Positions 8,472 to 17,253 of a DNA stretch of 37,109 bases are shown here, piece after piece; the stretch's first letter is position 1; every line of letters begins with the position of its first letter. The stretch comes from an uncultured bacterium (GTDB lineage: Bacteria > Bacteroidota > Bacteroidia > Bacteroidales > Bacteroidaceae), in NCBI GenBank assembly GCA_905215555.1, contig CAJMQU010000045.1, forward strand, positions 1-37,109, read 5' to 3'. The notes below the pieces were generated by a model. That model saw nothing but the letters and a program-made list of their open reading frames with translations, was not told the DNA's origin and searched no databases. A program made the translations under genes and the position numbers.

Positions 8472-9548
8472 TTAATTATCGACTTCCCTCAAGTGCAGCT
8501 TCTTCACGAACTTCATATCGTGTGCTGCCATAATCTTCACCAATTCTTCGAAACTGGTTTGCTTCGGATTCCAGCCTAACAGGGTTCTTGCCTTGGTCGG
8601 GTCGCCCAGCAACTGTTCCACTTCGGCAGGGCGAAAATATTTCGGGTCTACTTCAACAATGATTTTTCCGGTCTTCACATCAATACCTTTTTCATTTATG
8701 CCTTCACCTTCCCAACGCAGTTCGATGCCTGTTTCTTTGAAAGCAAGTGTGGCAAATTCGCGCACGGTATGCATTTCGCCTGTGGCTATCACAAAATCTT
8801 CCGGAGTATCATGTTGCAGGATAAGCCACATACATTCCACATAATCCTTGGCATATCCCCAGTCGCGGCGTGCGTCCAGATTACCCAGATACAGCTTGTC
8901 CTGAAAACCCTGTGCGATGCGTGCGGCAGCCAGTGTGATTTTACGGGTTACGAATGTCTCGCCTCTGCGTTCGCTTTCGTGATTGAAGAGGATACCGTTC
9001 ACGGCAAACATCCCGTAACTTTCACGGTAGTTCTTTGTGATCCAGAAACCATATTGTTTGGCCACTCCGTACGGGCTGCGGGGGTAGAAAGGGGTCGTCT
9101 CCTTTTGAGGGACTTCCTGTACTTTTCCGTAAAGCTCCGAAGTGGATGCCTGATAGATTTTTGTCTTCTTCTCCATGCCGAGGATGCGGACAGCTTCCAG
9201 CATGCGCAATGTACCGATGGCATCTGCTTCGGCAGTGTATTCCGGTACGTCGAAAGAAACTTTCACGTGGCTTTGTGCGGCAAGGTTATATATTTCGTCC
9301 GGTTGCACTTGTTGGATGATGCGGATGAGTGAGCTGCTGTCCGTCATGTCGCCATAGTGCAGGTTGATGGTACGTTTCTGCTTCATGTCGCGCACCCATT
9401 CATCGAAGTACAGATGTTCGATGCGTCCTGTGTTGAAGGAAGAAGAACGGCGGAGAATGCCGTGTACTTCGTATCCTTTTTGTAGTAGAAACTCGGCAAG
9501 AAAGGAACCGTCCTGACCTGTGATTCCGGATATTAAAGCTGTTTTCAT
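8472..9548 (-). CDS. gmd: GDP-mannose 4,6-dehydratase
   Basis: Turns GDP-D-mannose into GDP-4-keto-6-deoxy-D-mannose, the first committed step to GDP-L-fucose. The protein has 358 aa from the start I choose at 9548 (MKTALISGITGQDG). A frame open to 9614 would add 22 residues, but a probable promoter lies in that extension and the NADP-binding motif normally begins at the N-terminus. Visible motifs are GITGQDGSFLAEFL, the Ser/Thr region QASTSELYG, the YGVAK catalytic pair, and the HESERRGETF segment typical of Gmd. It is the first gene of the gmd-fcl operon. Confidence 0.95.
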   Translation of the reverse strand: MKTALISGITGQDGSFLAEFLLQKGYEVHGILRRSSSFNTGRIEHLYFDEWVRDMKQKRTINLHYGDMTDSSSLIRIIQQVQPDEIYNLAAQSHVKVSFDVPEYTAEADAIGTLRMLEAVRILGMEKKTKIYQASTSELYGKVQEVPQKETTPFYPRSPYGVAKQYGFWITKNYRESYGMFAVNGILFNHESERRGETFVTRKITLAAARIAQGFQDKLYLGNLDARRDWGYAKDYVECMWLILQHDTPEDFVIATGEMHTVREFATLAFKETGIELRWEGEGINEKGIDVKTGKIIVEVDPKYFRPAEVEQLLGDPTKARTLLGWNPKQTSFEELVKIMAAHDMKFVKKLHLREVDN

Positions 9549-9584
9549 ATAGTAGGCTTTTTTATTGATTGATTTTTGAGAGGA

Positions 9585-9615
9585 CAAAATTCGTTGTTTT
9601 TTACGAGAATACAAA
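9585..9615 (-). promoter_or_regulatory. Probable gmd-fcl promoter
   Basis: On the minus strand TTTG (9615-9612), then 19 nt, then GAATTTTG (9592-9585), which differs from TAnnTTTG at one defined position. It lies 36 bp before the gmd ATG. Confidence 0.55.
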
Positions 9616-9625
9616 GAGCAGATGG

Positions 9626-9709
9626 CAATTATCAGGTATTGACTGGTGGATATTAATAATTAGAGCCGCATTCAACGCTGCTGAATTGATGAATGATGCC
9701 TGATAATTG
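9626..9709 (-). terminator. Inverted repeat after the symporter gene
   Basis: CAATTATCAGG (9626-9636) pairs exactly with CCTGATAATTG (9699-9709), and four more pairs including G-U pairs extend the stem. The loop is about 55 nt. It starts 5 bp after the symporter stop (minus strand). The arm sequence resembles that of the repeat at 4033-4120 (ATCAGGTATTGA in both), so the two look like copies of one dispersed element. Confidence 0.5.
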
Positions 9710-9713
9710 ATGT

Positions 9714-10868
9714 TTATTTATAGATTTTATCCACTACCAGTGCAATTGCTCCGTCTCCCGTCACATTGCAGGCAGTGCCGAAACTATCCATGGCGATATA
9801 GAGTGCGATCATTAGCGCCTGTGCCGATTCGTCGAAACCCAGCATGGACTGCAATATGCCTAAGGAGGCCATGATGGCGCCACCGGGCACACCGGGAGCA
9901 GCTACCATCGTGATGCCTAGCATGAAAATGAATCCGGCGAATAGCGGGAAATCAAAAGGCATGCCTTGCATCATCATCAAGGCGAGTGCGCAGGCCACTA
10001 TTTTCAGTGTGCTGCCCGACAGATGTATAGTGGCGCACAACGGGATAACGAAACCGGTAATATCAGTTGAAACTCCGTTCTTCTTTGTCTGTTCCAGGGT
10101 AACGGGGATTGTGGCGGCGGATGACTGTGTGCCCAAGGCGGTGAAATAAGCCGGCAGCATCCGTCCCAATAACTTGAAGGGATTTTTGTGAACGAACAGC
10201 GCAGCGATGCAATACTGGAATATCAACAGGAAGATATGCAGCAAGAAAATCACTCCGATAATCTTTATGAATACCATCAGCACAGCAAATACTTGTCCCG
10301 AATGGGTCATATTAAGGAATATGCCGAAAATATATATCGGAAGCAACGGCAGAATGACCGCACTGATCATCTTTACAATGATGTCCTGAAAATCACGTGC
10401 TGCATTCTTCAACGTGTCGCTTTTCAACTGGGCAAGTCCCAGGCCTAAAGTGAAAGCCAGCACCAGCGCCGTCATCACATTCATCAGCGGCGGAATGGCT
10501 ACTGAAAAGAAAGGCAATATTCCCTGCGCTTCGCTGACCTCCTCCAATGGTACTCCCGTTTCTATCAGACGGGGAAATACCGTCACTCCCGTGAAGTATG
10601 AAAGGAATCCTGAGAACAGTGTTGCCCCATAAGCGATCAATGCCGTAACCAGCAATAACTTACCGGCTCCCTTGCCAATGTCGGCAATAGCTACTGTCAC
10701 CAGTCCCACAATAATCAGCGGTATGGAGAAATTGAGGAATTCACTGAAAATGCCGTTGAACGTAACAAACAAACGTACCAGCCCTGCGGGCAGAAAATTA
10801 CCGAAAAGAATGCCTGATGCGATAGCTATGATGATACGCGGCAGCAACCCGATATGTAGTTTTTTCAT
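9714..10868 (-). CDS. Dicarboxylate/amino acid:cation symporter (SDF family)
   Basis: Inner-membrane secondary transporter of 384 aa, in the DctA/GltP (sodium:dicarboxylate symporter) family, which imports C4-dicarboxylates, glutamate or serine/threonine with Na+ or H+. The strongly hydrophobic sequence fits eight membrane segments. The re-entrant loop signature GTQSSAATIPVTLEQ and the later GVPGGAIMASLGIL and MDSFGTACNVTGDGA motifs are those of the family, with the cation/substrate-binding NVTGD near the C-terminus. It is somewhat shorter than DctA (about 430 aa) but complete. It is divergent from gnd across a 141-bp region. The substrate cannot be assigned. Confidence 0.9.
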   Translation of the reverse strand: MKKLHIGLLPRIIIAIASGILFGNFLPAGLVRLFVTFNGIFSEFLNFSIPLIIVGLVTVAIADIGKGAGKLLLVTALIAYGATLFSGFLSYFTGVTVFPRLIETGVPLEEVSEAQGILPFFSVAIPPLMNVMTALVLAFTLGLGLAQLKSDTLKNAARDFQDIIVKMISAVILPLLPIYIFGIFLNMTHSGQVFAVLMVFIKIIGVIFLLHIFLLIFQYCIAALFVHKNPFKLLGRMLPAYFTALGTQSSAATIPVTLEQTKKNGVSTDITGFVIPLCATIHLSGSTLKIVACALALMMMQGMPFDFPLFAGFIFMLGITMVAAPGVPGGAIMASLGILQSMLGFDESAQALMIALYIAMDSFGTACNVTGDGAIALVVDKIYK

Positions 10869-10904
10869 AAAACTGAATTTAAGTATTTTCCGATGAAATG
10901 GAGT

Positions 10905-10920
10905 TATGTTTGCAAAAGTA
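10905..10920. promoter_or_regulatory. Back-to-back -7 boxes between symporter and gnd
   Basis: TATGTTTG (10905-10912, plus strand) directly abuts TACTTTTG read on the minus strand (10920-10913). Both match TAnnTTTG. Neither has a good TTTG box 19-21 bp upstream. The plus-strand box would start the gnd transcript with a leader of about 90 nt; the minus-strand box lies 45 bp from the symporter ATG. Confidence 0.4.
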
Positions 10921-11009
10921 CGGTTTTTATTCGGAATTCATACGAACAAATGCCCTCGGCATATTGTTTCCATTTCAATGAAACAAATAATATAAAAAAA
11001 ATGCAAGTT

Positions 11010-12488
11010 ATGACAAAAAAGGAACAAATGACAGACATTGGGCTGATCGGACTTGCCGTAATGGGGGAAAACTTAGCCTTGAACATGGCGGATAAGGGGT
11101 GGCATGTGTCGGTATACAACCGCACCGTTCCGGGAGTGGAAGAAGGTGTGGTCGAGCGATTCGTCAATGGTCGTGCCAAGGGGAAGAGCATCGAAGGATA
11201 CACTGAAATCCCCGACTTCGTAGCGTCTGTGTCCGCACCGCGTAAAATTATGATGATGGTGCGCGCAGGTGCTGCTGTGGATCAATTGATGGAACAACTT
11301 TTCCCGTTCCTTTCTCCGGGAGATATATTGATAGATGGTGGCAATTCAAATTATGAAGACACCAACCGCCGCGTGGCATTGGCCGAATCGAAAGGTTTCC
11401 GCTTTGTAGGCGCCGGAGTATCGGGTGGTGAAGAAGGTGCGCTGAACGGAGCTTCCATCATGCCGGGCGGTTCGGTCACTGCCTGGGATGAAGTGAAACC
11501 TATTCTGCAAAGTATCGCCGCACGTGCTGCCGATGGCACTCCCTGTTGCGACTGGATTGGTCCGGCAGGTTCGGGACATTTTGTTAAGATGATACACAAC
11601 GGCATCGAGTACGGTGATATGCAACTGATTGCCGAGGCCTACTGGGTGATGAAGAACTTGCTGAAACTGGATAATGAAGAGATGGCTTCCGTTTTTGCCC
11701 ATTGGAACGAGGGGAAACTACGCAGCTACTTGATAGAAATCACCTCCAATATTCTGCGTCATAAAGACAAGACAGGCGGTTATCTCATAGACAAGATATT
11801 GGACACAGCCGGACAGAAAGGTACCGGTAAATGGTCCGTCATCAATGCCATGGAACTGGGTATGCCTTTGGGGCTGATTGCTACGGCTGTTTTCGAACGC
11901 AGCCTTTCGGCGCAGAAGAATTTGCGTGAAGCGGCTTCCAAACAGTTTCTCTGCCAGCATTCACAGGTGGTCTACAACAGGCCGGAATTGGTGAAAGATA
12001 TCTATTCGGCCCTGTATGCTTCTAAATTGGTATCTTATGCGCAAGGCTTTGCCGTGTTGCAGAAGGCATCCGAGAGCTTCGGCTGGGAACTCGACCTGGC
12101 TTCTATCGCCCGCATGTGGCGTGGCGGTTGCATCATCCGCAGCATATTCCTCAACGATATAGCTGCTGCTTTCGAGGCACAGCAAAAACCAAAGCACCTG
12201 TTGCTTGCTCCCTATTTCAAGGAAGAGATACAGCAACTGCTTTCCGGTTGGAAACATCTTGTGGCATATGCGATGAAAGAAGAACTGCCCGTTCCTGCTT
12301 TCTCTTCTGCATTGAACTATTTCTATTCGCTGGTATCCTCGAAACTTCCTGCCAACATGATTCAGGCACAGCGCGACTACTTCGGTGCGCATACTTTCGA
12401 ACGGATAGATGAGCTTCGCGGACAATTCTTCCACGAGAACTGGACCGGACATGGCGGAGACACAAAATCGGGTACGTATAACGTATAA
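11010..12488 (+). CDS. gnd: 6-phosphogluconate dehydrogenase, decarboxylating
   Basis: Oxidatively decarboxylates 6-phosphogluconate to ribulose 5-phosphate, making NADPH. From the chosen start at 11010 (MTKKEQMTDIG) it has 492 aa, normal for the long form. An ATG at 11001 is possible; the frame is open to 10893, but that region holds the probable promoter. Motifs are the coenzyme site GLAVMGENLALNM, the SGGEEGALNGAS segment, the catalytic GSGHFVKMIHNGIEYGDMQ with its Lys and His, and GTGKW. It is followed by zwf and pgl on the same strand, which complete the oxidative pentose phosphate branch. The 148-bp gap to zwf carries a GC-rich repeat. Confidence 0.96.
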   Translation: MTKKEQMTDIGLIGLAVMGENLALNMADKGWHVSVYNRTVPGVEEGVVERFVNGRAKGKSIEGYTEIPDFVASVSAPRKIMMMVRAGAAVDQLMEQLFPFLSPGDILIDGGNSNYEDTNRRVALAESKGFRFVGAGVSGGEEGALNGASIMPGGSVTAWDEVKPILQSIAARAADGTPCCDWIGPAGSGHFVKMIHNGIEYGDMQLIAEAYWVMKNLLKLDNEEMASVFAHWNEGKLRSYLIEITSNILRHKDKTGGYLIDKILDTAGQKGTGKWSVINAMELGMPLGLIATAVFERSLSAQKNLREAASKQFLCQHSQVVYNRPELVKDIYSALYASKLVSYAQGFAVLQKASESFGWELDLASIARMWRGGCIIRSIFLNDIAAAFEAQQKPKHLLLAPYFKEEIQQLLSGWKHLVAYAMKEELPVPAFSSALNYFYSLVSSKLPANMIQAQRDYFGAHTFERIDELRGQFFHENWTGHGGDTKSGTYNV

Positions 12489-12519
12489 GCCTGATAATTT
12501 AATATTACCTCAATCTTTT

Positions 12520-12595
12520 CCTTCAGGGAGGCTGTTCTTTCCCCGATAGCGGGGGAGTCGGGTGGGGTAAGCGCCCCATAGGGAGAGGTGGTAGA
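12520..12595. repeat. GC-rich intergenic repeat in the gnd-zwf gap
   Basis: The segment has G/C runs unlike its AT-rich surroundings: TTCAGGGAGGCTG, then CCCCG-ATAG-CGGGG (12541-12554, a perfect 5-bp hairpin with a 4-nt loop), then GGAGTCGGGTGGGG and GCGCCCCATAGGGAG. Its spurious translation (PMGRLPHPTPPLSG) is of a kind often seen in spurious Bacteroides ORFs, which suggests a dispersed repeat. That it is repeated elsewhere is inferred, not shown in this window. Confidence 0.5.
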
Positions 12596-12636
12596 AAAAA
12601 ACACCTGTATGAGCTAATCAAAAAAAACAAGATTCT

Positions 12637-14124
12637 ATGAGTAAATTTGTAATGGTCATATTCGGCGCCTCGGGCGACCTGACAAAACGCAAACTGATGC
12701 CGGCCCTTTATTCCCTGTACAAGGATACCCGCCTGCCTGAGGGATTCGCCATTCTGGGCGTTGGCCGTACTGAATATGCAGACGAAACCTATCGCAACTA
12801 TATCCTGGACGAACTGGAACATTTTGTCACTCCCGCTGAGGTAGGGATGAAGGAGTTCTGTACCCATTTGCATTATCTCAGCATAGACCCTGCTAAAGAG
12901 GAAGGATATGCAATGCTGGACCAGCGACTGCAAGAAATAACCGGTGAAAAGGAACCGGACAATCTGTTATTCTATCTTGCCACACCTCCCTCACTTTATG
13001 GCGTCATTCCCCTACATCTGAAGACAGCGGGACTGAATAGAGAGCACACCCGCATCATCGTCGAGAAGCCTTTCGGTTACAATCTGGAGTCCGCGCAAGA
13101 ACTAAACAAAATATATGCTTCCGTCTTTGAGGAACGACAGATATACCGTATCGACCATTTCCTCGGCAAGGAGACGGCACAAAACATTCTTGCTTTCCGT
13201 TTCGCCAACGGCATCTTCGAGCCGCTGTGGAACCGCAATTACATCGACTATGTAGAGGTCACTGCCGTCGAGAATCTCGGCATCGAGCAGCGTGGTGGTT
13301 TCTATGATGGTACAGGTGCCCTGCGCGACATGGTGCAGAACCATCTTATCCAACTGGTGGCCCTCACTGCTATGGAACCGCCTGCTGTCTTCACAGCCGA
13401 CAATTTCCGTAATGAAGTGGTGAAGGTGTACGAGTCACTGAAACCTCTGACAGAAGAAGATCTTAACGAACATATAGTCCGCGGGCAATACACGGCTTCC
13501 GGTTCTAAAAAGGGCTACCGCGAAGAAAAGAATGTCCCTGCCGACTCACGCACTGAAACTTACATCGCCATGAAGATAGGAATAGACAACTGGCGTTGGA
13601 GTGGCGTACCTTTTTATATCCGTACGGGAAAGCAGATGCCTACCAAGGTGACGGAAATCGTTGTACATTTCCGTGAAACGCCCCACCAGATGTTTCATTG
13701 CCATGGCGGACAGTGTCCGCGGGCTAATAAGTTAATCCTCCGCCTGCAACCCAATGAGGGCATTGTCCTGAAGTTCGGCATGAAAGTGCCCGGACCGGGC
13801 TTCGATGTGAAGCAGGTGATGATGGATTTCAGCTACGACCAGTTGGGCGGACAGGCTGCGGGCGATGCTTATGCCCGTCTGATAGAAGACTGCATCCAAG
13901 GCGATCCTACGCTCTTCACCCGCAGTGATGCCGTGGAAGCTTCCTGGCGTTTCTTCGATCCTGTATTACGTTATTGGAGCGAATATCCCGATGCGCCTCT
14001 CTATGGTTATCCCGTCGGCACATGGGGGCCTCTGGAGAGCGAAGCCATGATGCACGAACATGGTGCCGACTGGACTAATCCATGCAAAAATTTGACGAAT
14101 ACAGATCAATACTGTGAGTTATGA
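12637..14124 (+). CDS. zwf: Glucose-6-phosphate 1-dehydrogenase
   Basis: Oxidises glucose 6-phosphate to 6-phosphoglucono-1,5-lactone with NADP+ (or NAD+), the entry step of the oxidative pentose phosphate pathway. The protein has 495 aa, normal. It begins with the coenzyme motif FGASGDLTKRKL (residues 8-19), has EKPFGYNLESA, and contains the active-site signature RIDHFLGKE with the catalytic His and Lys. The start follows an AT-rich leader after the intergenic repeat. Its TGA overlaps the ATG of pgl (ATGA), so the two are translationally coupled. gnd-zwf-pgl in this order is a usual Bacteroides arrangement. Confidence 0.97.
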   Translation: MSKFVMVIFGASGDLTKRKLMPALYSLYKDTRLPEGFAILGVGRTEYADETYRNYILDELEHFVTPAEVGMKEFCTHLHYLSIDPAKEEGYAMLDQRLQEITGEKEPDNLLFYLATPPSLYGVIPLHLKTAGLNREHTRIIVEKPFGYNLESAQELNKIYASVFEERQIYRIDHFLGKETAQNILAFRFANGIFEPLWNRNYIDYVEVTAVENLGIEQRGGFYDGTGALRDMVQNHLIQLVALTAMEPPAVFTADNFRNEVVKVYESLKPLTEEDLNEHIVRGQYTASGSKKGYREEKNVPADSRTETYIAMKIGIDNWRWSGVPFYIRTGKQMPTKVTEIVVHFRETPHQMFHCHGGQCPRANKLILRLQPNEGIVLKFGMKVPGPGFDVKQVMMDFSYDQLGGQAAGDAYARLIEDCIQGDPTLFTRSDAVEASWRFFDPVLRYWSEYPDAPLYGYPVGTWGPLESEAMMHEHGADWTNPCKNLTNTDQYCEL

Positions 14125-14822
14125 AAACTTATATATATAGTACAGCTGTTGAAACGGCACGTGCCCTCATCAAGCACCTCATTGGACTGATGGAGGAAGA
14201 ACCGGAAAAGATCTTTCATATCGCATTTAGCGGGGGCAGTACTCCCTCGCTCATGTTCGATTTGTGGGCGGAAGAATTCAAAGAGGTCACTCCCTGGATG
14301 CGCATGCGTATCTATTGGGTGGATGAGCGTTGTGTGCCTGCCGAAGATTCGGAAAGTAATTACGGCACCATGCGCCGTCTGTTGTTGAATAAGGTTGTGA
14401 TGCCCGATGAATACATTTTCCCTATCGACGGCAATAACCGGCCCGATGATGAGGCGAACAGTTATTCGCGCATAGTGCGTTGCAACGTCCCGCTCTGGCA
14501 TGGTTTTCCGGCTTTTGATATTGTTCTGTTGGGAGCGGGAGAGGATGGGCATACCTCGTCCATTTTCCCCGGACAGGAGTATTTGCTTTCGTCTTTCCAT
14601 CCCTACGAGCTGAGTATCAATCCCTATAACGGCCAGAAGCGTATAGCCATGACTGGCTGTTTGCTGTTCAATGCCAAGCAACTGATTTTCTTTGTTACGG
14701 GCAAGAACAAGGTTGGCGTTGTGCAAGATATCCTGGATTCGGGAGATACCGGTCCGGCTGCTTACGTAGCCCATCATGCATGGAATGTTGAAGTATTTAT
14801 GGATGAGCTGGCAAAGCCTTAG
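14121..14822 (+). CDS. pgl: 6-phosphogluconolactonase
   Basis: Hydrolyses 6-phosphogluconolactone to 6-phosphogluconate, linking Zwf to Gnd. The 233-aa protein is the SugarP_isomerase/NagB-like DevB type, with FSGGSTPSLMFD near residue 36, WVDERCVP near 71, and GAGEDGHTSSIFPG near 139, the family's phosphate-binding and catalytic segment. The start codon overlaps the zwf stop. The last codons form the left arm of a 13-bp hairpin (14797-14833) that lies against the convergent YhiM-like gene. Confidence 0.95.
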   Translation: MKTYIYSTAVETARALIKHLIGLMEEEPEKIFHIAFSGGSTPSLMFDLWAEEFKEVTPWMRMRIYWVDERCVPAEDSESNYGTMRRLLLNKVVMPDEYIFPIDGNNRPDDEANSYSRIVRCNVPLWHGFPAFDIVLLGAGEDGHTSSIFPGQEYLLSSFHPYELSINPYNGQKRIAMTGCLLFNAKQLIFFVTGKNKVGVVQDILDSGDTGPAAYVAHHAWNVEVFMDELAKP

Positions 14823-14833
14823 CTCATCCATAA
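14797..14833. terminator. Hairpin over the pgl stop codon
   Basis: TTATGGATGAGCT (14797-14809) pairs perfectly with AGCTCATCCATAA (14821-14833). The 11-nt loop itself can pair GGC with GCC. It lies across the pgl stop (14820-14822) and ends 24 bp before the stop of the convergent gene. No T tract follows, so it may act as a bidirectional terminator or an RNA end stabiliser. Confidence 0.55.
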
Positions 14834-14857
14834 GACAATTATCGGGAGGGTAGTTTA

Positions 14858-15901
14858 TCAGTTTGAAGTTCCGCTTTCGAGGATACTGACAATGGAGAAC
14901 AGAGTGAAACAGATACCGCCTAGCCCGGCCAATACACGTGCGGGGACGAAGTATACATCATTCATCGTGGCCATCTCAAAAAGAAAAGCGGAAAGAAAAA
15001 GACAAGCCAGCGCGGTGAACACCGGAATAAGCGGAATACGGTTGGCCAGTTTGAAGACATTCCGCCAGATGACGGACAGCAGGATCACTTTGCTGGAGAT
15101 GCTGTAGCACACTAAACCGAGACCTATCATGATATAGCCGATGGAAGACTTTGCCGGATTGGTGTCTGTCAGAATCCAAAGTCCCCAAAGTACACTCAAA
15201 GTCCCCATTACCAGTACGAGGGCGGGCCACCATTTCCGTTCGGTGTGCGTATATGCGTTTCGTATTTGGCGGACAATAGTGGCAACCAGTGCAACCAGAC
15301 TTGTACAAATACATGCCAATCCCGCCATGACGTGTCCTGCTACGAAGTAGGCATTATGAATATCACTTTGTCCCAATAACCAGAAAGCCCATACCCATAC
15401 GCTGATAGCAAAAATAACGGCAAGGATAATCAGAATATCTCCCTGTACCGAAGAAAAAGCCTTTGCCGGTGTGGCGTGGTCGGTTCGTTTCGAGTTCTGG
15501 GTGATGAGCGTGAAACGGGTGGAAGAGGTAGCGGTAGTAGCTACGCAGGCAGTGATGAAAGCTACTCCGCAGATGACGTGCCCCGCAACGAAATGAGCCA
15601 CAGTAGTGCCGTCATTGATATAGTTCATTCCTCCGATGAAACATAGTACGGCTGCCAGATAACCGATGATGGGTAACGCATATTTAGCCGCTGTGCTGTA
15701 GGTGTGGATGATTTGTCGGATGATAGTTCCTGCCGTAGCGAACAGCGCTATACATATCATCCCCAATGAAAACACCACAGGACCGGCAACGAAGCGGTTC
15801 ATGTCCGTTCCCGCATCAATGACAAAGGCTCCGTAGCCGAAACAAAAAAGGGCCATCAGCAATGGGATAGCCCTGAAAAGGATACTAATACCGTAATTCA
15901 T
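14858..15901 (-). CDS. yhiM: YhiM-like inner-membrane protein (DUF2776)
   Basis: Integral membrane protein of 347 aa, very hydrophobic, with about ten predicted membrane segments. I recognise it from its similarity to E. coli YhiM: shared stretches include FKLANRIPLIPVFT, SYSIFSKV-like CYSISSKVILL, and the C-terminal GICFTLFSIVSILE. The motif (H/Y)FVAGHV recurs (RFVAGPVV, HFVAGHVI, YFVAGHVM, and a weaker YFVPARVL), which shows an internally repeated structure. E. coli YhiM has been linked to acid resistance at low temperature; the biochemical function is unknown. It is convergent with pgl and divergent from the bile salt hydrolase-like gene. The symbol is by similarity only. Confidence 0.85.
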   Translation of the reverse strand: MNYGISILFRAIPLLMALFCFGYGAFVIDAGTDMNRFVAGPVVFSLGMICIALFATAGTIIRQIIHTYSTAAKYALPIIGYLAAVLCFIGGMNYINDGTTVAHFVAGHVICGVAFITACVATTATSSTRFTLITQNSKRTDHATPAKAFSSVQGDILIILAVIFAISVWVWAFWLLGQSDIHNAYFVAGHVMAGLACICTSLVALVATIVRQIRNAYTHTERKWWPALVLVMGTLSVLWGLWILTDTNPAKSSIGYIMIGLGLVCYSISSKVILLSVIWRNVFKLANRIPLIPVFTALACLFLSAFLFEMATMNDVYFVPARVLAGLGGICFTLFSIVSILESGTSN

Positions 15902-16041
15902 AATTGTTACATTTTTAGAGTTTTCCCTTCCAACAGTGTTCTTTACGGTTTGTTTTCTTTTTTAAGATTTATTTGTTTCCGGACAGGCTGTTTTCGGATC
16001 AGATACAGACCAGGCAAGTCTTTTGAGAACTTTATGGAGCA

Positions 16042-16049
16042 TATATTTG
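16042..16049 (+). promoter_or_regulatory. -7 box before the bile salt hydrolase-like gene
   Basis: TATATTTG matches TAnnTTTG, 38 bp before the ATG at 16088. A TTTG at 16022-16025 lies 16 nt upstream, shorter than the usual 19-21, so the -33 element is uncertain. The rest of the 186-bp divergent gap shows nothing clear. Confidence 0.5.
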
Positions 16050-16087
16050 TTATCAGACATAATTTAGTAATTTAATATCAATCAATT

Positions 16088-17140
16088 ATGCGAAAAAGAA
16101 ATGTATATTTAATTATATTGTCAGTGGCTGTACTCTTCGGAATATCAGTTGAATATTTAAATGCGTGTACCCGTGTGGTTTATCAAGGGGTGAATAATAT
16201 GATAATCACAGGGCGCACCATGGATTGGAAAGAAGATCCTCACAGCAATCTCTGGATTTTTCCGCGAGGCATGGAGCGTAACGGTGAAGTGGGGAAGGAC
16301 CCGATGCGCTGGAAATCAAAATATGGTAGTGTGATAACTTCGGCCTATGACATATGCAGCACTGACGGAATGAACGAAAAAGGGCTTGTCGCCAATTTAT
16401 TATGGTTGGCAGAGTCTTCCTATCCGCAATGGAATGGTGAAAGGCCGGCCTTGTCCATAGCTGCCTGGGTGCAGTATATGCTCGATAACTTTGCCACGGT
16501 CGATGAGGCTATTGCCGAGGTCGAAAAGAATTCGTTTGATGTCGTGTCGGACATGATGCCCGACGGCACACGAATGGCTACCCTTCATCTTTCCATCTCC
16601 GACGTTACCGGAGATAATGCTATCTTCGAATATGTCAATGGCAAACTGAATATCCATCATGACCGCTCTTATCAGGTGATGACCAACTCTCCTGTTTTCG
16701 ACCAGCAACTGGCACTCGATGATTATTGGAAGAATATCGGAGGAACTACTTTCCTGCCGGGAACCAACCGTGCCGCCGACCGTTTTGTGAGAGCTTCTTT
16801 CTATATAAATGCGATTCCTAAGGCTGAAGATACACGTACGGCATTGGCCAGTGTGTTCAGCGTGATACGTAATACTTCCGTTCCGCTGGGCATCAGCACT
16901 CCTGACCAGCCTAATATTTCTTCAACGCGCTGGAGAACGGTTTCTGATCAGAAAAACAAAATTTATTACTTTGAGTCTACCTTATATCCTAATGTGTTCT
17001 GGGTTGATCTCAAGGATGTGAACTTCTCTGAGGGCGCTCCGGTAAAGATGCTGAATCTTGTTTCCGGTAAGACGTATGCAGGCAATACTGCAAAAGAGTT
17101 TGTAAATACGCCCCCTTTTCAGTTTTTGGGAATAAAATAA
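16088..17140 (+). CDS. Bile salt hydrolase-like Ntn hydrolase (choloylglycine hydrolase family)
   Basis: Predicted exported amidase of 350 aa that probably deconjugates glycine- or taurine-conjugated bile salts. The family also includes penicillin V acylases, but similarity to the B. thetaiotaomicron bile salt hydrolase is high throughout, e.g. TGRTMDWKED, YGSV, DGMNEKGLVA, LDNFATV, YQVMTNSP, LPGTNR, ISSTRWR, VSDQKNK. A signal peptide covers residues 1-26; cleavage after NA would expose Cys27 as the N-terminal nucleophile, as this enzyme class requires. Arg43, Asp46 and Asn200 match conserved active-site positions, and Asn227 lies in the conserved LPGTNR segment. It appears to be a single-gene unit. 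Periplasmic location is inferred from the signal peptide. Substrate preference is not provable from sequence. Confidence 0.9.
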   Translation: MRKRNVYLIILSVAVLFGISVEYLNACTRVVYQGVNNMIITGRTMDWKEDPHSNLWIFPRGMERNGEVGKDPMRWKSKYGSVITSAYDICSTDGMNEKGLVANLLWLAESSYPQWNGERPALSIAAWVQYMLDNFATVDEAIAEVEKNSFDVVSDMMPDGTRMATLHLSISDVTGDNAIFEYVNGKLNIHHDRSYQVMTNSPVFDQQLALDDYWKNIGGTTFLPGTNRAADRFVRASFYINAIPKAEDTRTALASVFSVIRNTSVPLGISTPDQPNISSTRWRTVSDQKNKIYYFESTLYPNVFWVDLKDVNFSEGAPVKMLNLVSGKTYAGNTAKEFVNTPPFQFLGIK

Positions 17141-17253
17141 ATGGCGATTGACTGTGTGTTAATTGTGTGTAAATGCTTATAGTGGATTGGGCTTATTATG
17201 ACTTAATTCACTATATTGCGCGTTTATAAATGTTTACTTAATCGAAATTCGTT

